DNA from: Nissolia schottii
Taxonomy: Eukaryota > Streptophyta > Magnoliopsida > Fabales > Fabaceae
Assembly (NCBI GenBank): GCA_003254905.1
Contig: QANU01000323.1
Span: forward strand, 124,001-188,000
Direction of reading: 5' to 3'
Length of the DNA stretch: 64,000 nt
Below the pieces are notes generated by a model. That model saw only the letters and a program-made list of their open reading frames with translations, made no database searches and was not told where the DNA came from. This document shows, piece by piece, positions 44,635-57,230 of this stretch. Numbering within the stretch: position 1 is the first letter of the stretch; each line of letters opens with the position of its first letter. The translations under genes and the position numbers were made by a program.

Positions 44635-45480
44635 TTCTGCATGGAGGGATATGGCCAGAATCTCCATGTTTCAAAGATGAAGGTATAGGGAAGATTCCTT
44701 CAAGATGGAAAGGAGTTTGCGTGGGGGTCATGATTTCAAAAATTCAACTGCAATAGGTGATCATCCATTCTCTTATGAAATGCTTTAAGAAAAAAATCAT
44801 TTTATAAAATCCTTCAATAATCATAGTTTGACTATGAAAATTGCAAATTGATTATATGATAGACTTAATTCTCTTAGTACCACAACAGAAAATTGAGACA
44901 TACTGTTAATATACAAGTTACATCTTGTGGGAACCATGCTAATTGAAGGAGCCAAAGGTTCCCCTAGAGATTTTGTTGGACATGGGACTCATATTGCGTT
45001 TAGAAATGTTAATTGTACTCATTATTTACATAACACCATATTGACTCATATACCATTCACCATTGGATGAGATTTCAATGGGACTCACTTTATTGAGACC
45101 TCATCTAATGATGGATGAGATATAAGTTGGCACAATGTCTCAAAAAAAATAGTACAAATAACACAAATCTATTGCATGAATAGCAGTTTTATATTTATTT
45201 CGGTTTTGTTGATTTATTTCTGAGCAGCATGCAAATATTGTGTAAACTAGTTAAGGTCTTGTACCCAATATAAAATACAAGAAAAAATGTAAAATAATTA
45301 CACTAGACACATAAAAAACTAGAGATTGGTTTACTTGTAAATTAGTTATAAATATGACATCAGTTTCCTTGATGTTCCTGTATTATTTAGATAAGGGTAT
45401 TAACTCTAGAATGAAATTGCAGGAATGGCACATGGAACGAAGAGGGAATTGGTGATGTGGAAACAGAACCAGAAAAGGAC
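44635..45480 (+). pseudogene. Subtilisin-like serine protease (subtilase) pseudogene
   Basis: Scattered exon-like pieces are visible. [20 protein letters not shown] and RWKGVC lie at 44643-44720, the region after the catalytic Asp in plant subtilases. EGAKGSPRDFVGHGTHIA lies at about 44948-45000 and contains the catalytic-His motif GHGTH. GMAHGTKRE is at about 45422-45448, equivalent to the GxAxG segment downstream. Frames change within the first piece (CVGVM in place of CVGGHDF) and the conserved STAAG after GHGTH is lost. Most of the gene, including the Asn and Ser regions, is missing. The order and strand of the pieces are right for one decayed multi-exon gene. Confidence 0.7.
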
Positions 45481-46738
45481 CTTACAAAACTTGTAACTGA
45501 TCCAAATCATGGGTCAAAACAAATGCTCATACATTTCATTTGGTCCAACCGTTGATATATACAAAAAGATATTTGTTGAATGGAATTTGATCTATCAAGT
45601 AGCCTATAAAGAGTTGTTTTGCCTCTTCATTTCTTGATATCAAAGGCCTATTGAGATCTTGCTTGCATCGAAATTATTTCGTCATGTGAAAATAGGAATT
45701 ACCAGCTATAGTTGCAAAACCTGGTGTTGAAGTTTGTGCTTCTTGATCCTTTGCAATTGAATGCATGGTAATTGATATTGCCAAATGAAAATTGTGATGA
45801 AAAGGCAAATGTCCTGTTATCCGTAAAGCTATTGCACTTGCTCATTGTAGCTGATAGAAATAATTTATGGAGTAGATAATATAAGGGGGTTAGATGTATG
45901 TCTTGACCCAAAATTTTAAGATAAAAAAGTTTACTTAGTCAAAATTTTATCAATGTGAGACTATTCTACATTCATATTTGAAACATAACAATCTCCTTCT
46001 CAAGTGTGAAACTCAAGTAGTATCATGAGAAAATTTTAGGTTAAATTTAAACCATCAACTTTGATTTCACTTGTTAGGCCTCACATTTGAGGAGGATATT
46101 GTTGTGTTCTAAGTGAATATAGAATAATCTCTAAGTATAAATATAGAATAGTCTCATTGATGAAATGTAAACTAATTGAATATATATATTTAAAAAGACC
46201 CATAAATTCATTGCTCATTTGATGTATTTCTCATTTGTCTCTGGATTTGATGATTTGAATCTCTTCCAAGCTTGGGATTTAAATTTCAATTAAGAAGTCT
46301 CAATCAATTATAGAATTTTAAAAGTGAACAACTTCCACTTCCGAATGGACTTCAATTCCTTGTGTGCCATTCATTCCCACTCAGGAGGCATTGTGCAATT
46401 GATGTCTGAATTGTAATCAAGGATTAATTCTACTCTCAACAATTTTAAGAGATATCTAAAAGAAAACTATTAAACCATTTCAAGACAACAACATGCTCAC
46501 AAAGAGTAGAGTTTAACACATGCAAACTCACAAGTATGTGCCCCCTCATGGATTAAAGAGAAAAGTATCTGGTGAAACTTAATTACATTCAAAATGCTTC
46601 CAACCTCTTTCAGATACTCCACAAGCACAGTATTTCTTGGTTAAAAATAAAACCTTCAAGTAATGTTGGTCATAAAGATTTGCATCTCAAGCAAAATGTC
46701 ATATCTATGACCAACCAATCTTAACAATCAGAAAAGGA
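45481..46738. other. 3' flank of Hsp70 copy A; left end of the duplicated segment
   Basis: From about 45861 the DNA matches copy B (from 57231). From 46405 it also matches copy C (from 59347). No additional gene seen. Confidence 0.6.
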
Positions 46739-48707
46739 CTAGCCAATGTTGATTATAATGGGCTCAAAGATGTTCTTAACCTCTTCCAGACAATTCTTAA
46801 AGGCGTCTATTTCTTGCTGCTGCTTATTACCATCAAGGAGCTTTCTGGCCATAGCAATTGCAGACTCGATCTTCTCCTTGTCCTGTGAGCGAAGTTTAAG
46901 ACAGATGACCATATCCTTCAAAGCTTTCTCCATCTTGTAAACGTAATCATCCAATGCATTAATTGCATTAGCCTTCTCAAGGAATTTCTTATCTTCAGTC
47001 TCATAAATCTTAGCTTCCTCAACCAATCTTGTAATTTCTTCAACCGACAGTCTTTCTTTATCATTGGTTATGGTAATCGCGTTCCTATTACCAGTAATTT
47101 TTTCCTCAGCAGATACATTTAGGATCCCATCAACATCTAGATCGAAGCATACCGTAACGGGATGGCCTTTAGGACCAACAGGAATGCCAGAAAGAATGAA
47201 AAAGCCCAGCAAGTCGTTGTCACTTGCTTTGGTCCTCTCACCCTCGTAAACATCAAACTGGATCTCAGTTTGGTTATCATAACATGTTTCATACCCTTGA
47301 GTCTTCTTTACAGGAATAGTAGTATTCCTAGGAATCACTACACTCATAATATCACCTTTTACAGATACACCAAGTGACAAGGGGCAAACATCTAGTAGCA
47401 CCAAATTTGGGACATTCCTAACACCTTCACTCAGCAAAGCAGCTTGAACCGCTGCTCCATAAGCAACAGCTTCGTCAGGATTGATGCTCTTGCAAAGAGC
47501 CTTCCCATTGAAGAAGTCTTGCAACATCTGTTGCACTTTGGGAATCCTAGAAGAGCCGCCAACAAGGACAACATCATGGACACAACTCTTGTCTATCTTA
47601 GAATCAATTAGACACTTCTCTACGGTTTCCATACACTCTTTAAAGATGTCCGAGTTGATTTCCTCAAACCTGGCGCGCGTGATAGAAGAACAGAGGTCAA
47701 TGCCTTGAAATAAACCATCTACCTCAACGGAAGTATCAACTGCATATGAGAGTGCCCTTTTTGCTCTCTCGCACGCATTTCTCAACCTCCTGAGAGCTTT
47801 TGGGTTGTCACCTACGTCCACCTTGTTCTTCCTCTTGAACTCCTCTACAAAGTATTTCACCATCCGGTTGTCAATGTCTTCTCCACCAAGGTGAGTGTTT
47901 CCAGCGGTTGCCTTAACTTCAAAGACTTCACCCTTAATAGTAAGGAGAGACACATCAAATGTACCGCCGCCTAAGTCAAAGATGAAGATATTTCTCTCTT
48001 CAAGACAATTAGCTCTCTTGTCAAGGCCATATGCAATGGCTGCAGCAGTTGGTTCACTGATTATCCGTATAACATTGAGGCCAGCAATGGCACCAGCAGC
48101 TTTGGTCGCTTTACGCTGAGAGTCATTGAAATAAGCAGGTACGGTAACAACCGCATTCTTTACTGGTGACTCCAGATACGCCTCTGCTATCTCACGCATC
48201 TTTGTGAGAATCATAGATGAGAGCTGCTCGGCAGAAATGTACTTCTCCCGACCCTTGTATGTAACAACAATCATTGGTTTGTCATTAACGCCAGCAATGA
48301 CCTTAAATGGCCACATCATTAGGTCATTCTTAATGACCGGGTCACCATAATGTCTACCAATTAACCTCTTAGCATCTGAAACAATAACAATGATTCTTTG
48401 ATGCTATTTGGAAAATCACAAAAGGAAAAAAAAAGGTAAAGCATAGACAAATCAAACAAGCCACTAATAGAAACAAGATCAATTTACCAAAGACAGTGTT
48501 GGTTGGGTTGGAAGCAGCTTGATTCTTAGCAGCATCGCCAATCAACCTCTGGTTATCCGTGAAAGCAACACAAGAAGGCGTTGTTCTGTTGCCTTGGTCA
48601 TTATGGATGATCTCCACTCGTTGGTGTTGCTCCTGCCATATGGCAACACACGAGTAAGTCGTGCCAAGGTCGATTCCCACAGCGTGCCCTTGGTATCTTC
48701 TGGCCAT
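46739..48707 (-). CDS. Cytosolic-type Hsp70 without EEVD tail, copy A
   Basis: Two exons, 48707-48488 and 48375-46739, join in frame (NTVF|DAKRLIG) to encode 618 residues. The intron position is the usual one for plant cytosolic Hsp70. All three Hsp70 signatures are present: IDLGTTYS at 12-19, [16 protein letters not shown] at 203-218 and [17 protein letters not shown] at about 341-357. The substrate domain and lid follow. The protein ends EPIIINIG, about 30 residues short of typical Hsc70, so the Gly-rich tail and EEVD are absent. EEVD is known to bind TPR co-chaperones such as HOP and CHIP, so this protein probably works without them. The catalytic and linker regions look intact. Copy C differs at only four residues that I found, all near the C-terminus. 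Confidence 0.93.
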
Positions 48708-50465
48708 CTTCTGGAACACAAGAAACATGTCTCAGGAACGATTTTTTATGCTAAGAAAGACATGTCTCTGTTGTCTCATTATATCCATCCTTTTTATCTC
48801 ATGACAGAAACCAAACACTTTCTAATGGATTTTTGATGCAAAGGAAGAAAGAACCCATAATTGGATTTTAGACAAAGACATTCCCTATGATATTTATGTT
48901 GACTTTTAAAACATCATCACATCTTTATAGCAGATGTACTTTACCTAACTGAGGATAATAGTTGACATTTTCTTCACCAAATGAATAAATTATCTTCTTG
49001 TCAGAACTCAATAGTGTGACTTAACGCTCATAAAGTTAGTCCCTCTAATTAAAGCACAGTAGATCAATATGGCCAACAAGAAATGATTTAGTACTATGGG
49101 AACATATAACAACCTATCCACTAAATGATAACAACATTATATTATTATTACACAGAATAAGAATGGATATATTATGAAGGGAAGTATTATGTACTAGCTA
49201 GATGAATTTCCATATGCATGTTTAGAGAGTAAACCATCAAAATCAACCTCCATGTTGGTGACCGATCAAGTTCATCCCAAAATACGGAAAACATCAAATG
49301 TATTCCTAATGTTGCCAAAAGTGATCAAATTAGTCCTTGAATGTCTGTCAAATTAGTCTCCCTCATAGACTAATTTGATTGATTTTTGACAATTTTAAGA
49401 ATGAAATTGATGATTCCATATTTTTGGGACGAATTTGTCAATGCTACCAACATTCAGTATGATTTTGATGGTTTACTCCATATTTATAAGCATATGAACA
49501 AATTTCAACAAGAAATTTCATCAAATAAAGCTGCCCACAAACACTGCTTGATCAAGACAAAAACGTAGCCATTTTTTAAAAATCTCTTTCAGTGTTTCCA
49601 TGAAAAAGGCATAACAGACCAAGTTCCTCACTATCTTCCAAAGGGGATCATTGCTCATTCACGACCAGGAACTAGTCCAAGCTGAAGAAAAGAAACGAGC
49701 TTGACGAGGGGAAACAGTGTTGAAGACCAAACTAAGAATATTTACCTTATGATGAAAGTGAGAGACCCTGAACCTTTAGATGAGCTCCCTGTTGTTGCCT
49801 TTTCTTGCCTTCAGAATCGGATTCCTTCACAATGAAGGATTGAGGAGAGTCTTGTAAAGTCTCTCTATATACATGGGGAACTCTACTTCGATTGAGGAGA
49901 CTTGCTGAGTAAGTGAATTATAAGGCAGAAACGAAAAGACATGATGTGATGGCATACAAAAAGGAAAATATAATGAATTATGCCTAGTAAACAATAAAAG
50001 TGGACAATAAAATAAAAATAACATATAAAATATAATGAATTTTAATTACATATGATTTTACATATTTATCATGCTATATAATAATTTTATTTTTTATTAT
50101 ATTTGATACGTTATTTATATATAATTGTTTAATTTTATTGTTTATATAAAATATTAGATTGAGAGAAAAAGAGAGAAAGAAAATGAAAGAAGGAAAAATG
50201 AATGAAAAATGGTATTTCTTTTGGACAAGAGAAAACGGAGAGAAGAGAGAAAAAAATTGTGGACCTCACTTAAAAAAAAATGTATTGCATGATATGAGGA
50301 GAAAATAAAGAGAAGTGAGATTTTATAGTAAAATTATAATTATAACTTTATATTATATTTTTTTAAAGATAATAACTATAAAAATTATTTACACACAATT
50401 ATATTTTCTTTTCTCTCACTTTTCTCTCAAATCAAACAATAGAAGAGAAAATATTTTTTCACTTT
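48708..50465. other. 5' flank of Hsp70 copy A (duplicated in copy C)
   Basis: Upstream region of copy A. It matches 61656-63382 with scattered substitutions and a few indels. TTCTGGAACACAAGAA beside the start codon (48707-48724) contains one TTCnnGAA pair, too little to call a heat-shock element. No other gene. Confidence 0.55.
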
Positions 50466-50517
50466 ATTTTCTTTTCTACTTATTTTCTTTCCTCCCATTT
50501 TCTCTTCTCATCCAAAC
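50222..50517. mobile_element. Possible MITE with GA-rich inverted ends
   Basis: The left end reads TTTGGACAAGAGAAAACG and the right end, read backwards, TTTGGATGAGAAGAGAAAAT. The interior contains complementary GA- and CT-rich tracts. No clear target duplication was found. The corresponding part of copy C lacks both outer ends. Low-complexity sequence could mimic this. Confidence 0.35.
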
Positions 50518-50529
50518 TTTAATCATGAG

Positions 50530-51215
50530 CATACTTGTTTTTTTAATTCTTGCAAGGTATTCTGACTTTATTATTAGTAGAGCTAACTATTTCACTTTAG
50601 GATATTGTGATTATCCCTCTTGACACAATTTTTTTTTTTATCAAACTTGAGATCTTGTAAAAAGGAAACAAGCTTGACTGCCATTCAACCAATTTTGTGT
50701 TCGTTGATCATAAGCATACTTTTTTTTTTTAAGTTCAGGCTCATTTTTATTACTCAAATTAACATGTTAATATGGTAATAAGTTAACATAATGAAATTTT
50801 CATTTTTATAGATATAAATATCTATTAATAAAAGGTGTTTTGGTCAAAACTTAAGATAAGATAATAGATATTATCATAAAAATTTAATAGGAAACACATA
50901 AATATATTGAAATGCAACACCATTTTTGTCTTTAAATGGAGAAGGTGTTATATTTTGAAATGAAAAAAAAAAGTGTGTCATGAGCAGGTGACACATGTTC
51001 AAGGGAGACTTACTTTTCTTAGAGTAATATATTATTCAAGCGGTATTTGCTATTACAACACTAAGGAGCATGTGGTTCGCATAATCTTTTTTTTTTCCTC
51101 GAAAATATTAGGAATGATTTTCAAAGCGTTTGGTTGCAAATTAAATTATTAGAAACATTTTTGAGATTATAATATATTTTTTTTAAAAAAATAATCATGA
51201 GAAAACAATCTACAT
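50530..51215. other. AT-rich spacer
   Basis: No gene recognised. Poly-T and poly-A tracts only. Confidence 0.35.
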
Positions 51216-51219
51216 TGGC

Positions 51220-51345
51220 GGTGGTCTAGCGCCTTCCAACAGTGTTTCGTCGCCTGTTCAGGTGGTAGTCAGTCGCTGGCCAGGGGTGGTCTGTCGCCAA
51301 CAAGCAGTGGTCTGTCATCGGTCGGGCGGTGGTCCGTCACCGACC
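51220..51345 (+). repeat. GC-rich degenerate minisatellite, left part
   Basis: Imperfect repeats of a word close to GTGGTCYRTCRYCGRCC. The same words occur at 52440-52545 and 58480-58600 in the same orientation, where they adjoin LTR-type sequence. The interruption between 51345 and 52440 fits an inserted inverted-repeat element. Confidence 0.6.
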
Positions 51346-51380
51346 ATTAGGGGTGGAATAGGCCAAACCTCTCTTATTCA

Positions 51381-52340
51381 CAGTAATGCCTTATCCACTA
51401 GACTAACATTACTTTTTGCAACATTTTGTGCATTCATATTTATTAATATAATTTTATTATTTAATTTTCTTTTTAAAGAAACCATAATTTAAAGAATCCC
51501 TAGGACTCTCCCACACTCATACTCTTATCTCATGTGAATAATATGAGAGAGTTTTGCTTGAATTTTCCTTTTTGTTTTTTGTGAGTCAAATACTATATAT
51601 TCTGTTTGTCATCTTACTATTACATATTAAGCAAGAGAATTAGTGATATACATAACAAAGTTGAGCAAACTTTTTTGAGATATGGACTTTAGTTTCTTAA
51701 TGGTAAAATTAATGGATGAAAATTTGATTTTCCTCTCACATAAAGGATATTCACGTTGCTCAGACTTGTCTTTTGATCTGTTTTTTCATGGGCATACCCC
51801 AGTAGCTTGCAGCTTTAGAGTTTCAATTCTTTATTGAAAATGTCTTTTTGATTCATATTGAATTCATACACTCTTGCGTATTATATAGTAAATGTTATAT
51901 ATTCAGTTAAACTCTTTCCCTTCTCTCAAGAAATACCTTTATATATATATATATATTAGTTTTTACTTTAGAATATTATTATATTAAGAAATTAGGTTAT
52001 TAACAAAAATAATACTTTGTTATGATTATTTTTAAAAAATTAAAAAATTGCAATTTTATTTTAATGTTTACTTTTTATTTTTTATGATAAAAAAATACAC
52101 AGACAGGTCTATCACTAATATATGATATTTTACCAACAAAAATAAAAAAGAAAAAATGCAACAAAGCACTCTCACATTATTCAGATGAGATGAGATTGTG
52201 AGTGTGAGAGAGTCCTAGGGACTCTTTAGATTAGGGTTTCTTTAAAAAGAAAAATTAAATAATAAAATTATATTAATAAATATGATTGCATAAAATATTA
52301 CAAAAAGTCATGCTAGTCTAGTGGATAAGGCATTACTCTG
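51381..52340. repeat. 960-bp element with ~185-bp inverted arms
   Basis: The left arm (51381-51567) and right arm (52155-52340) are inverted copies, roughly 88% by eye. Both contain CTAGGACTCTC/GAGAGTCCTAG words and the 22-base-scale run TAATATAATTTTATTATTTA. The spacer of about 590 bases is AT-rich. The arms could fold into a long stem. No coding capacity or clean target duplication was found. Confidence 0.65.
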
Positions 52341-52372
52341 AACCCAGAGGTCTTGGGTTTGAGTCTTACTTA
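52309..52372 (+). other. tRNA-like segment (SINE-type relic), overlapping the right inverted arm
   Basis: TAGTCTAGTGGATAAGGC resembles a tRNA A box/D arm. CTCTGAACCCAGAG can form an anticodon-like stem. GGGTTTGAGTC resembles a B box/T arm at the right spacing. Acceptor-stem pairing is poor, so this is not called a working tRNA. It may be the head of a tRNA-derived SINE. The left arm contains the inverted match to the A-box part only. Confidence 0.45.
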
Positions 52373-52439
52373 GTAAACACAAATGAACATTTGCGAGTAA
52401 ACAGGTCGGCGTCACAGGCTCCAGGCCTGTTCCCACCCC

Positions 52440-54971
52440 TATCGGCCAGCAGTGGTCCATCGCCGACCAGGGGTGGTCGCTGGCCGGTAGTGGTCCATCA
52501 TTAGCCAACAGCAATTCATTACCGACTGGCAGTAGTCTACCAACAGGTGATGTTGACTTGAGGTACGAGGTTTGGGGAAAATTTGGTCTTTACTTGTGTC
52601 AAAATATTTCAATCTCATGGGAATTCAACAATCCCATGAGGAGGTGGGAATGAAAATAAAGCAATTTTCATTCCCGAGAATACAAGTTACTTAGGGCTGT
52701 TTTTTAAAACCTTGAACTAAACATGTGAATGTTGTATTCTCATAGACACATTCTAGAGAATGTGAGAAGATTCTTCGAACTTGTATTTTTCGAACTTGTT
52801 GCCACTCAAAATTCAAATTTGATTATATACTTTAGTCAAAGGGATTACGAGAAGAACACTACTGCTAAGCAAGAAAGAGTAATTTCCATTGGCTAAATGG
52901 ACCATAAGAGCCAAGGTATCTCATGGCTAAGGAGCCACTGTAGTGTAAGATTTTAGCCTAGACAAGAAGGAATAAAAATATAGTCATGCAAGAAATGCTA
53001 AGGGATCAATTATTTAAAAGAGTGGTTATCATGGTGGTTTCTTCAACCGTAGTGGGATGTTTGGTGCTATGTAGTGGAGTTGGAGGTTACACCACAAAAG
53101 CAGCTAGAGCAATGGGGCAAGAGAATGTGAAAGAGTTGGAAGTTATCTCTCGAGAGGAATAAGTTCATGTGCTAAAGGAGTATTTAAGCGCACAGAACTT
53201 GGAGGGTTAGGCATCAAAACACACGTTCTTACTATTGTACTTGCTTACTTTTATCTTCTAGTTTAGGTTATAATTTTAGTTTTCCACATAACTCTACTCA
53301 AAGTTTGTGGATTTGGTGTATATGATGGCTATTGACTAATACAAGTTCCCTTTTTATTTCACTATTTTGCTTTTGTCCAAGACTTGTTTCACTTCTCTAG
53401 TACTTGGAGAACCCATAACCAAAGGGTTGAGTCTCCCCTTTGGTGAAATTTCCTAGCCAGGGATCAATTACCATATTTTCATATGGCTGACTCGTTCGCA
53501 TTAGCCGAGGGACAATTTCTGTGGTAACATAATTTTGGCACACCCAGTGGGACCAACAAGCAAAGTCTGGAGTTTCACACACCTGGTTTTGACTATTTCT
53601 GGCATATGCAATTGAGGTCTAGTAAGTCTTTGATTGCAAGTGATTTTTCGGTGGAGACATTTACACCAAAAACCAAATCAAAGGGTGATTATCCTTCGAT
53701 TACCAACCAAGCTGTTAGGAGAATACTCAGTGTTACTCAAGCATAGCCGGTTGTAAAGGCCAAAGTGATCCCTCAAAAATAGGTCTCTGCTAGATCTTCC
53801 ATGGCTAAGAAGGTTGAGGAGGAGAGACATTCGTTGACAATCACTGCTTCATTCATTCGTCAACAAAATCTAGCTTGGCACAAATGATTTGACGGAGCAA
53901 GTGGCCAGTCAAATTGATGAGATTGTGAAGTCCATGGTTTACAAAAAACTACAACAACATGGGCTAAACCATAGAATGTGAGTGTCGTTGGAACCACCAA
54001 TGTTGGGGGATAGGGAAGCGGTCCTGTAGGGATTCCCTAGCCTATGCAGGTAGCAATGGTAAGAAAACCATAGAATGTTCAGGGAAATGTGGGTCTGCCG
54101 CCTTTGCCAGCCGCGGATGCAAATTGTATGGAACAAGGCAGGGGAAATGATGTCCCTATAGAGGCTCAAACAACTAGTCCTGAGAACTGGTTAATGGTAG
54201 TGTACAACCAGGACCAAAGTCAGGCGAGCCAGAGGTTTTAGAGCAATACTGTTAATCCTCAGGTGCCTCATGGATGGAGAATATTGTTAATGCCCGACAA
54301 CTGTAGAAGAACCAACCTTGGAACCAGAACCAATTTGTTTAACCGCGTGTTGATCAGAGGACTCAAGGCATGCACTTCATAGACTTGGGAGGCCCACGGC
54401 TGAATGCCCAGGGGGAAACCTCAAAGCTCCAACACCTCTGGTATTTGATGCAGATATGATCGTTGAAGCAATGAGGAGAAAATTTGGCATCCAACTAAAG
54501 CCCTTTAGAGAGACCCGTCTATCGTAAGCCATATCCCCGATTGGGTAGAGCAAGAGAACGTGGAAGAGTTGGAAGTTATCTCTCAGTAGGAATAGGTTCA
54601 TTTGCTAAAAGAGTATTTAAGCGCACAAAACTTGGAGGGTTAGGCATCAGAAAATACATTCTTACTATTGTTTACTTGCTTCTACTAGCTTACTTTTTTC
54701 TTCTAATTTAGGTTGTAGTTTTAGTTTTCCACTGAACTCTACTCAGAGTTTGTGAATTTGGTGTAAATAATGGCTATTGATTAATACAATTTCCCTTTTT
54801 ATTCCACCATTTTGCCTTTGTCCAAGACTTGTTTCACTTCACTAGTACTTGGAGAACCCATAACCAAAGGGCTTAGTCCCCTTTGGTGAAATCGTGCAAT
54901 CAGGGATCAATTACCCTCTTTTTCAACTACTGACTCATTCACATTAGCCGATGGGCAATTTTTGTGGTAAA
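52440..54971 (+). mobile_element. LTR-retroelement fossil, internally deleted (superfamily unsettled, probably Ty3-type)
   Basis: The 5' LTR ends at about 53529 (GGTAACA), followed by a primer-binding-like TTTTGGCACACCCAGTGGGA. Its left limit is uncertain: TGTTGAC at 52551 is a candidate, but homology with a partner at 58496 extends left to 52448. A short gag-like internal region covers 53530-54545. A second, 5'-shortened LTR occupies about 54546-54971. Both LTRs share GAGTATTTAAGCGCAC and CATAACCAAAGGG wording. Reverse transcriptase and integrase are missing. The remnant is broken, with several breaks. The LTRs differ by several percent, suggesting considerable age. Confidence 0.65.
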
Positions 54972-56113
54972 AGAACCACATGCCCCCAAGAGAGAAGTAA
55001 GAGGAAAAAAAATCAGAAGTTTGACTCAACTTCTACGCCAGTCTTTATGATCAAGAATAACGAAGCAAACTACTAAATGATCAAGAATAACATTAAGTTG
55101 CTACTTAGTATTAATTATAGAATTGTTAATACTATTTTGAGTTTTGTAATTAATATTAATTAGGATAATTTTTAAATATAAAAATGGATAATAAGAATGA
55201 AAATAGACAAAATATCAATAAAATTGTAAATGAATTTTAGGAATATCACAATAAAATTAATTGAGAAAAACATAAATTATTATTTAATAAATTCCATTGA
55301 TGAATGGTGAGAGTTGAACAAGGTTCAGAGCGCTAACACGATCCCCATTTAATTGATTGTGCAATTATGTATGAGTCTTGTTACACGTACACCAAAAAAA
55401 ATATACCATACATACACCCTATACTTATATACATAAAGTTTGTGTTTTAATGCTCAAGTAAGTAAAGGTTGGATAAAAGTAAAGGCTCTTGAGAAATGGG
55501 TGTACCTGGCAAACTTATATCTTTTATACCTAAGGAAAGGTTTATGGGGACCGAGATGTATGCCAGTGATAGGGTCATGATTTTAGATTTTCCTCTGGAT
55601 TCTCGGAGAGCCATGAGTGGTGGAATTTCCTCTCATAGATAAACATGCCAATGGTAATTGAAGATGCAAAGTTCAATCCTAGTTTGGCTTAAATTATCTA
55701 AGCTTCTAACAAAACTTATTTGATTCGGTCATAGCTGAGCAAAAACATAACTCATCTGTAGATCAAGAGCACGAGCAGTATTCATCTAGTTCTGCTAAAA
55801 GTAGGCCGGCTCTTCCTGGTGCGGGCTTCCGGTGTGAGGAGCAAAATATCTTGATACATATTGTTGTTGAGGGTGTTGTTCGTGCAATACAAACTGTCAT
55901 TGTGATGTTGGTGGAGTATATGGTTGCGGTGTGACGGGGTGTTGAGTGGTGTCCTCCACCTTAGGTGGCTTTCAGCTGAAGAATAACTCAGAAGCCAAGG
56001 GATGCATGATTGGGAGGTGGATTTTGAAATAGGACATAGTGGCCTTTTCACAGTGAAATGAGCAAGTTAACAAAACTTGCTATCATAGGTTGTTAAAGCT
56101 TTGCATTCTAAAC
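54972..56113. other. Spacer without recognised genes
   Basis: AT-rich to about 55300, then mixed composition. A minus-strand frame at 55782-56051 has no recognised domain. Confidence 0.35.
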
Positions 56114-56748
56114 TGTTACGGGCTAAAAACTGGGTCCGAGAGCTATAGCCCTCTAAGAGGGAGAGGAGCTCCCGTTCTCCAAAAGGCCCGAGGGGCCCAA
56201 CTCGCTAAGGAGCAGAAGAGGCTCTCCCCACCTGGTCAGACTGGCCCAAAGGGACGGAGTCTCGTGGCACTTAGAAGAGCAGAAGGTCGCAAGCCCAAAA
56301 CCTCCGGACCCCGTCCGGCCCAACAAGGGTAAGAGAAGATAGCAGCGACCTCTCATCCGTAATTTGCAACCAACTCCCGGATAAGCGGGAAAGATAAACC
56401 GGGAAAAGATAAACCAGGGGAGATAAGCAAACTTCCTCGTTTTATCTCTATCTTACCTCTATCCTTGAACTCCAAGCTCGCCTATAAAAGCATGCGACCC
56501 CTTGGGTCACCAGGTACCTCCCATTCTACTTATAGAGAACTCTCCTAATCCCTGTGCTTACTTGAGCGTCGGAGTGCCTTTGCAGGTACACCCCGCCGCC
56601 GCACTCTCTCCGAAAGGAACCAGCTTGGAGCTCTCGTCCAAGTCCCCGAACCCGCTCAGAGCTTTCGCCCTCAGACTTTGAGCTTCCGTCAAGGCGCCTT
56701 CCTTACTGTCTAGGTAACCTCGTACCCTTTACGAATTACTTGTGAACA
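56114..56748 (+). mobile_element. Solo LTR, 635 bp, GC-rich, probably Ty3-gypsy, with perfect 5-bp target duplication
   Basis: It starts TGTTACGGGC and ends TTGTGAACA. TAAAC flanks it on both sides (56109-56113 and 56749-56753). A TATA box, CCTATAAAAGC, is near 56481. GC content is well above the surroundings. There is no internal region, hence a solo LTR. Assignment to gypsy is by overall resemblance. The exact target duplication points to a fairly young insertion. Confidence 0.9.
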
Positions 56749-56753
56749 TAAAC

Positions 56754-57230
56754 TTTCTGCAATTTTTTTTCTCATACGAGATAAAAATAATAATAATAGA
56801 AAAGCATTATATATTTTTAAAAAAATACCAGTGAATCCATGATCTGAAAACTAACTACTTTATGTATAGAACGACTCATAAAAAATAAATGACAAAGCCA
56901 AATGAAATTGACGACATGAATCGTAATTGGTATGCAATCGAAATCATGTTAATTGAGATGCAAGATGATGATGTAGTAAAATGAAGAAGACACGGATAGA
57001 ACAGAATTGTATAATTGTATAATTATTTTTAAAAAAATCAATATAAAAAGATCAATTTTTAGCTTATTCAGCTCTATTAAAGAAATCAACTTTTTAAATT
57101 TTTTTTCTTCAGAATTTGAAACTAATGCACTCTGACATAGAAATACCATAAAATATTAGGGCCAATTACTCCACCAACCTCTCATGTAGCATGTTTGGCA
57201 AGCTTCAGCAAAAAATCACAGAAGATTCAA
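56754..57230. other. AT-rich spacer
   Basis: No gene recognised. The minus-strand frame at 56949-57149 has biased composition only. Confidence 0.35.

Noticed and set aside
46746-48119. Several plus-strand frames opposite Hsp70 copy A, repeated opposite copies B and C
   Set aside because: Their identity between copies only mirrors the sense-strand identity; no independent domain.
48705-48725. Possible heat-shock element beside the Hsp70 start codon
   Set aside because: Only one TTCnnGAA pair and located at the start codon rather than in an upstream promoter.
52308-52514. 68-residue minus-strand frame with VGTGLEPVTP text
   Set aside because: Covers the tRNA-like segment and minisatellite; such text arises from repeats in many plant gene predictions.
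56090-56356. GC-rich frames on both strands
   Set aside because: They lie within or across the edge of the solo LTR, which fully explains the composition.
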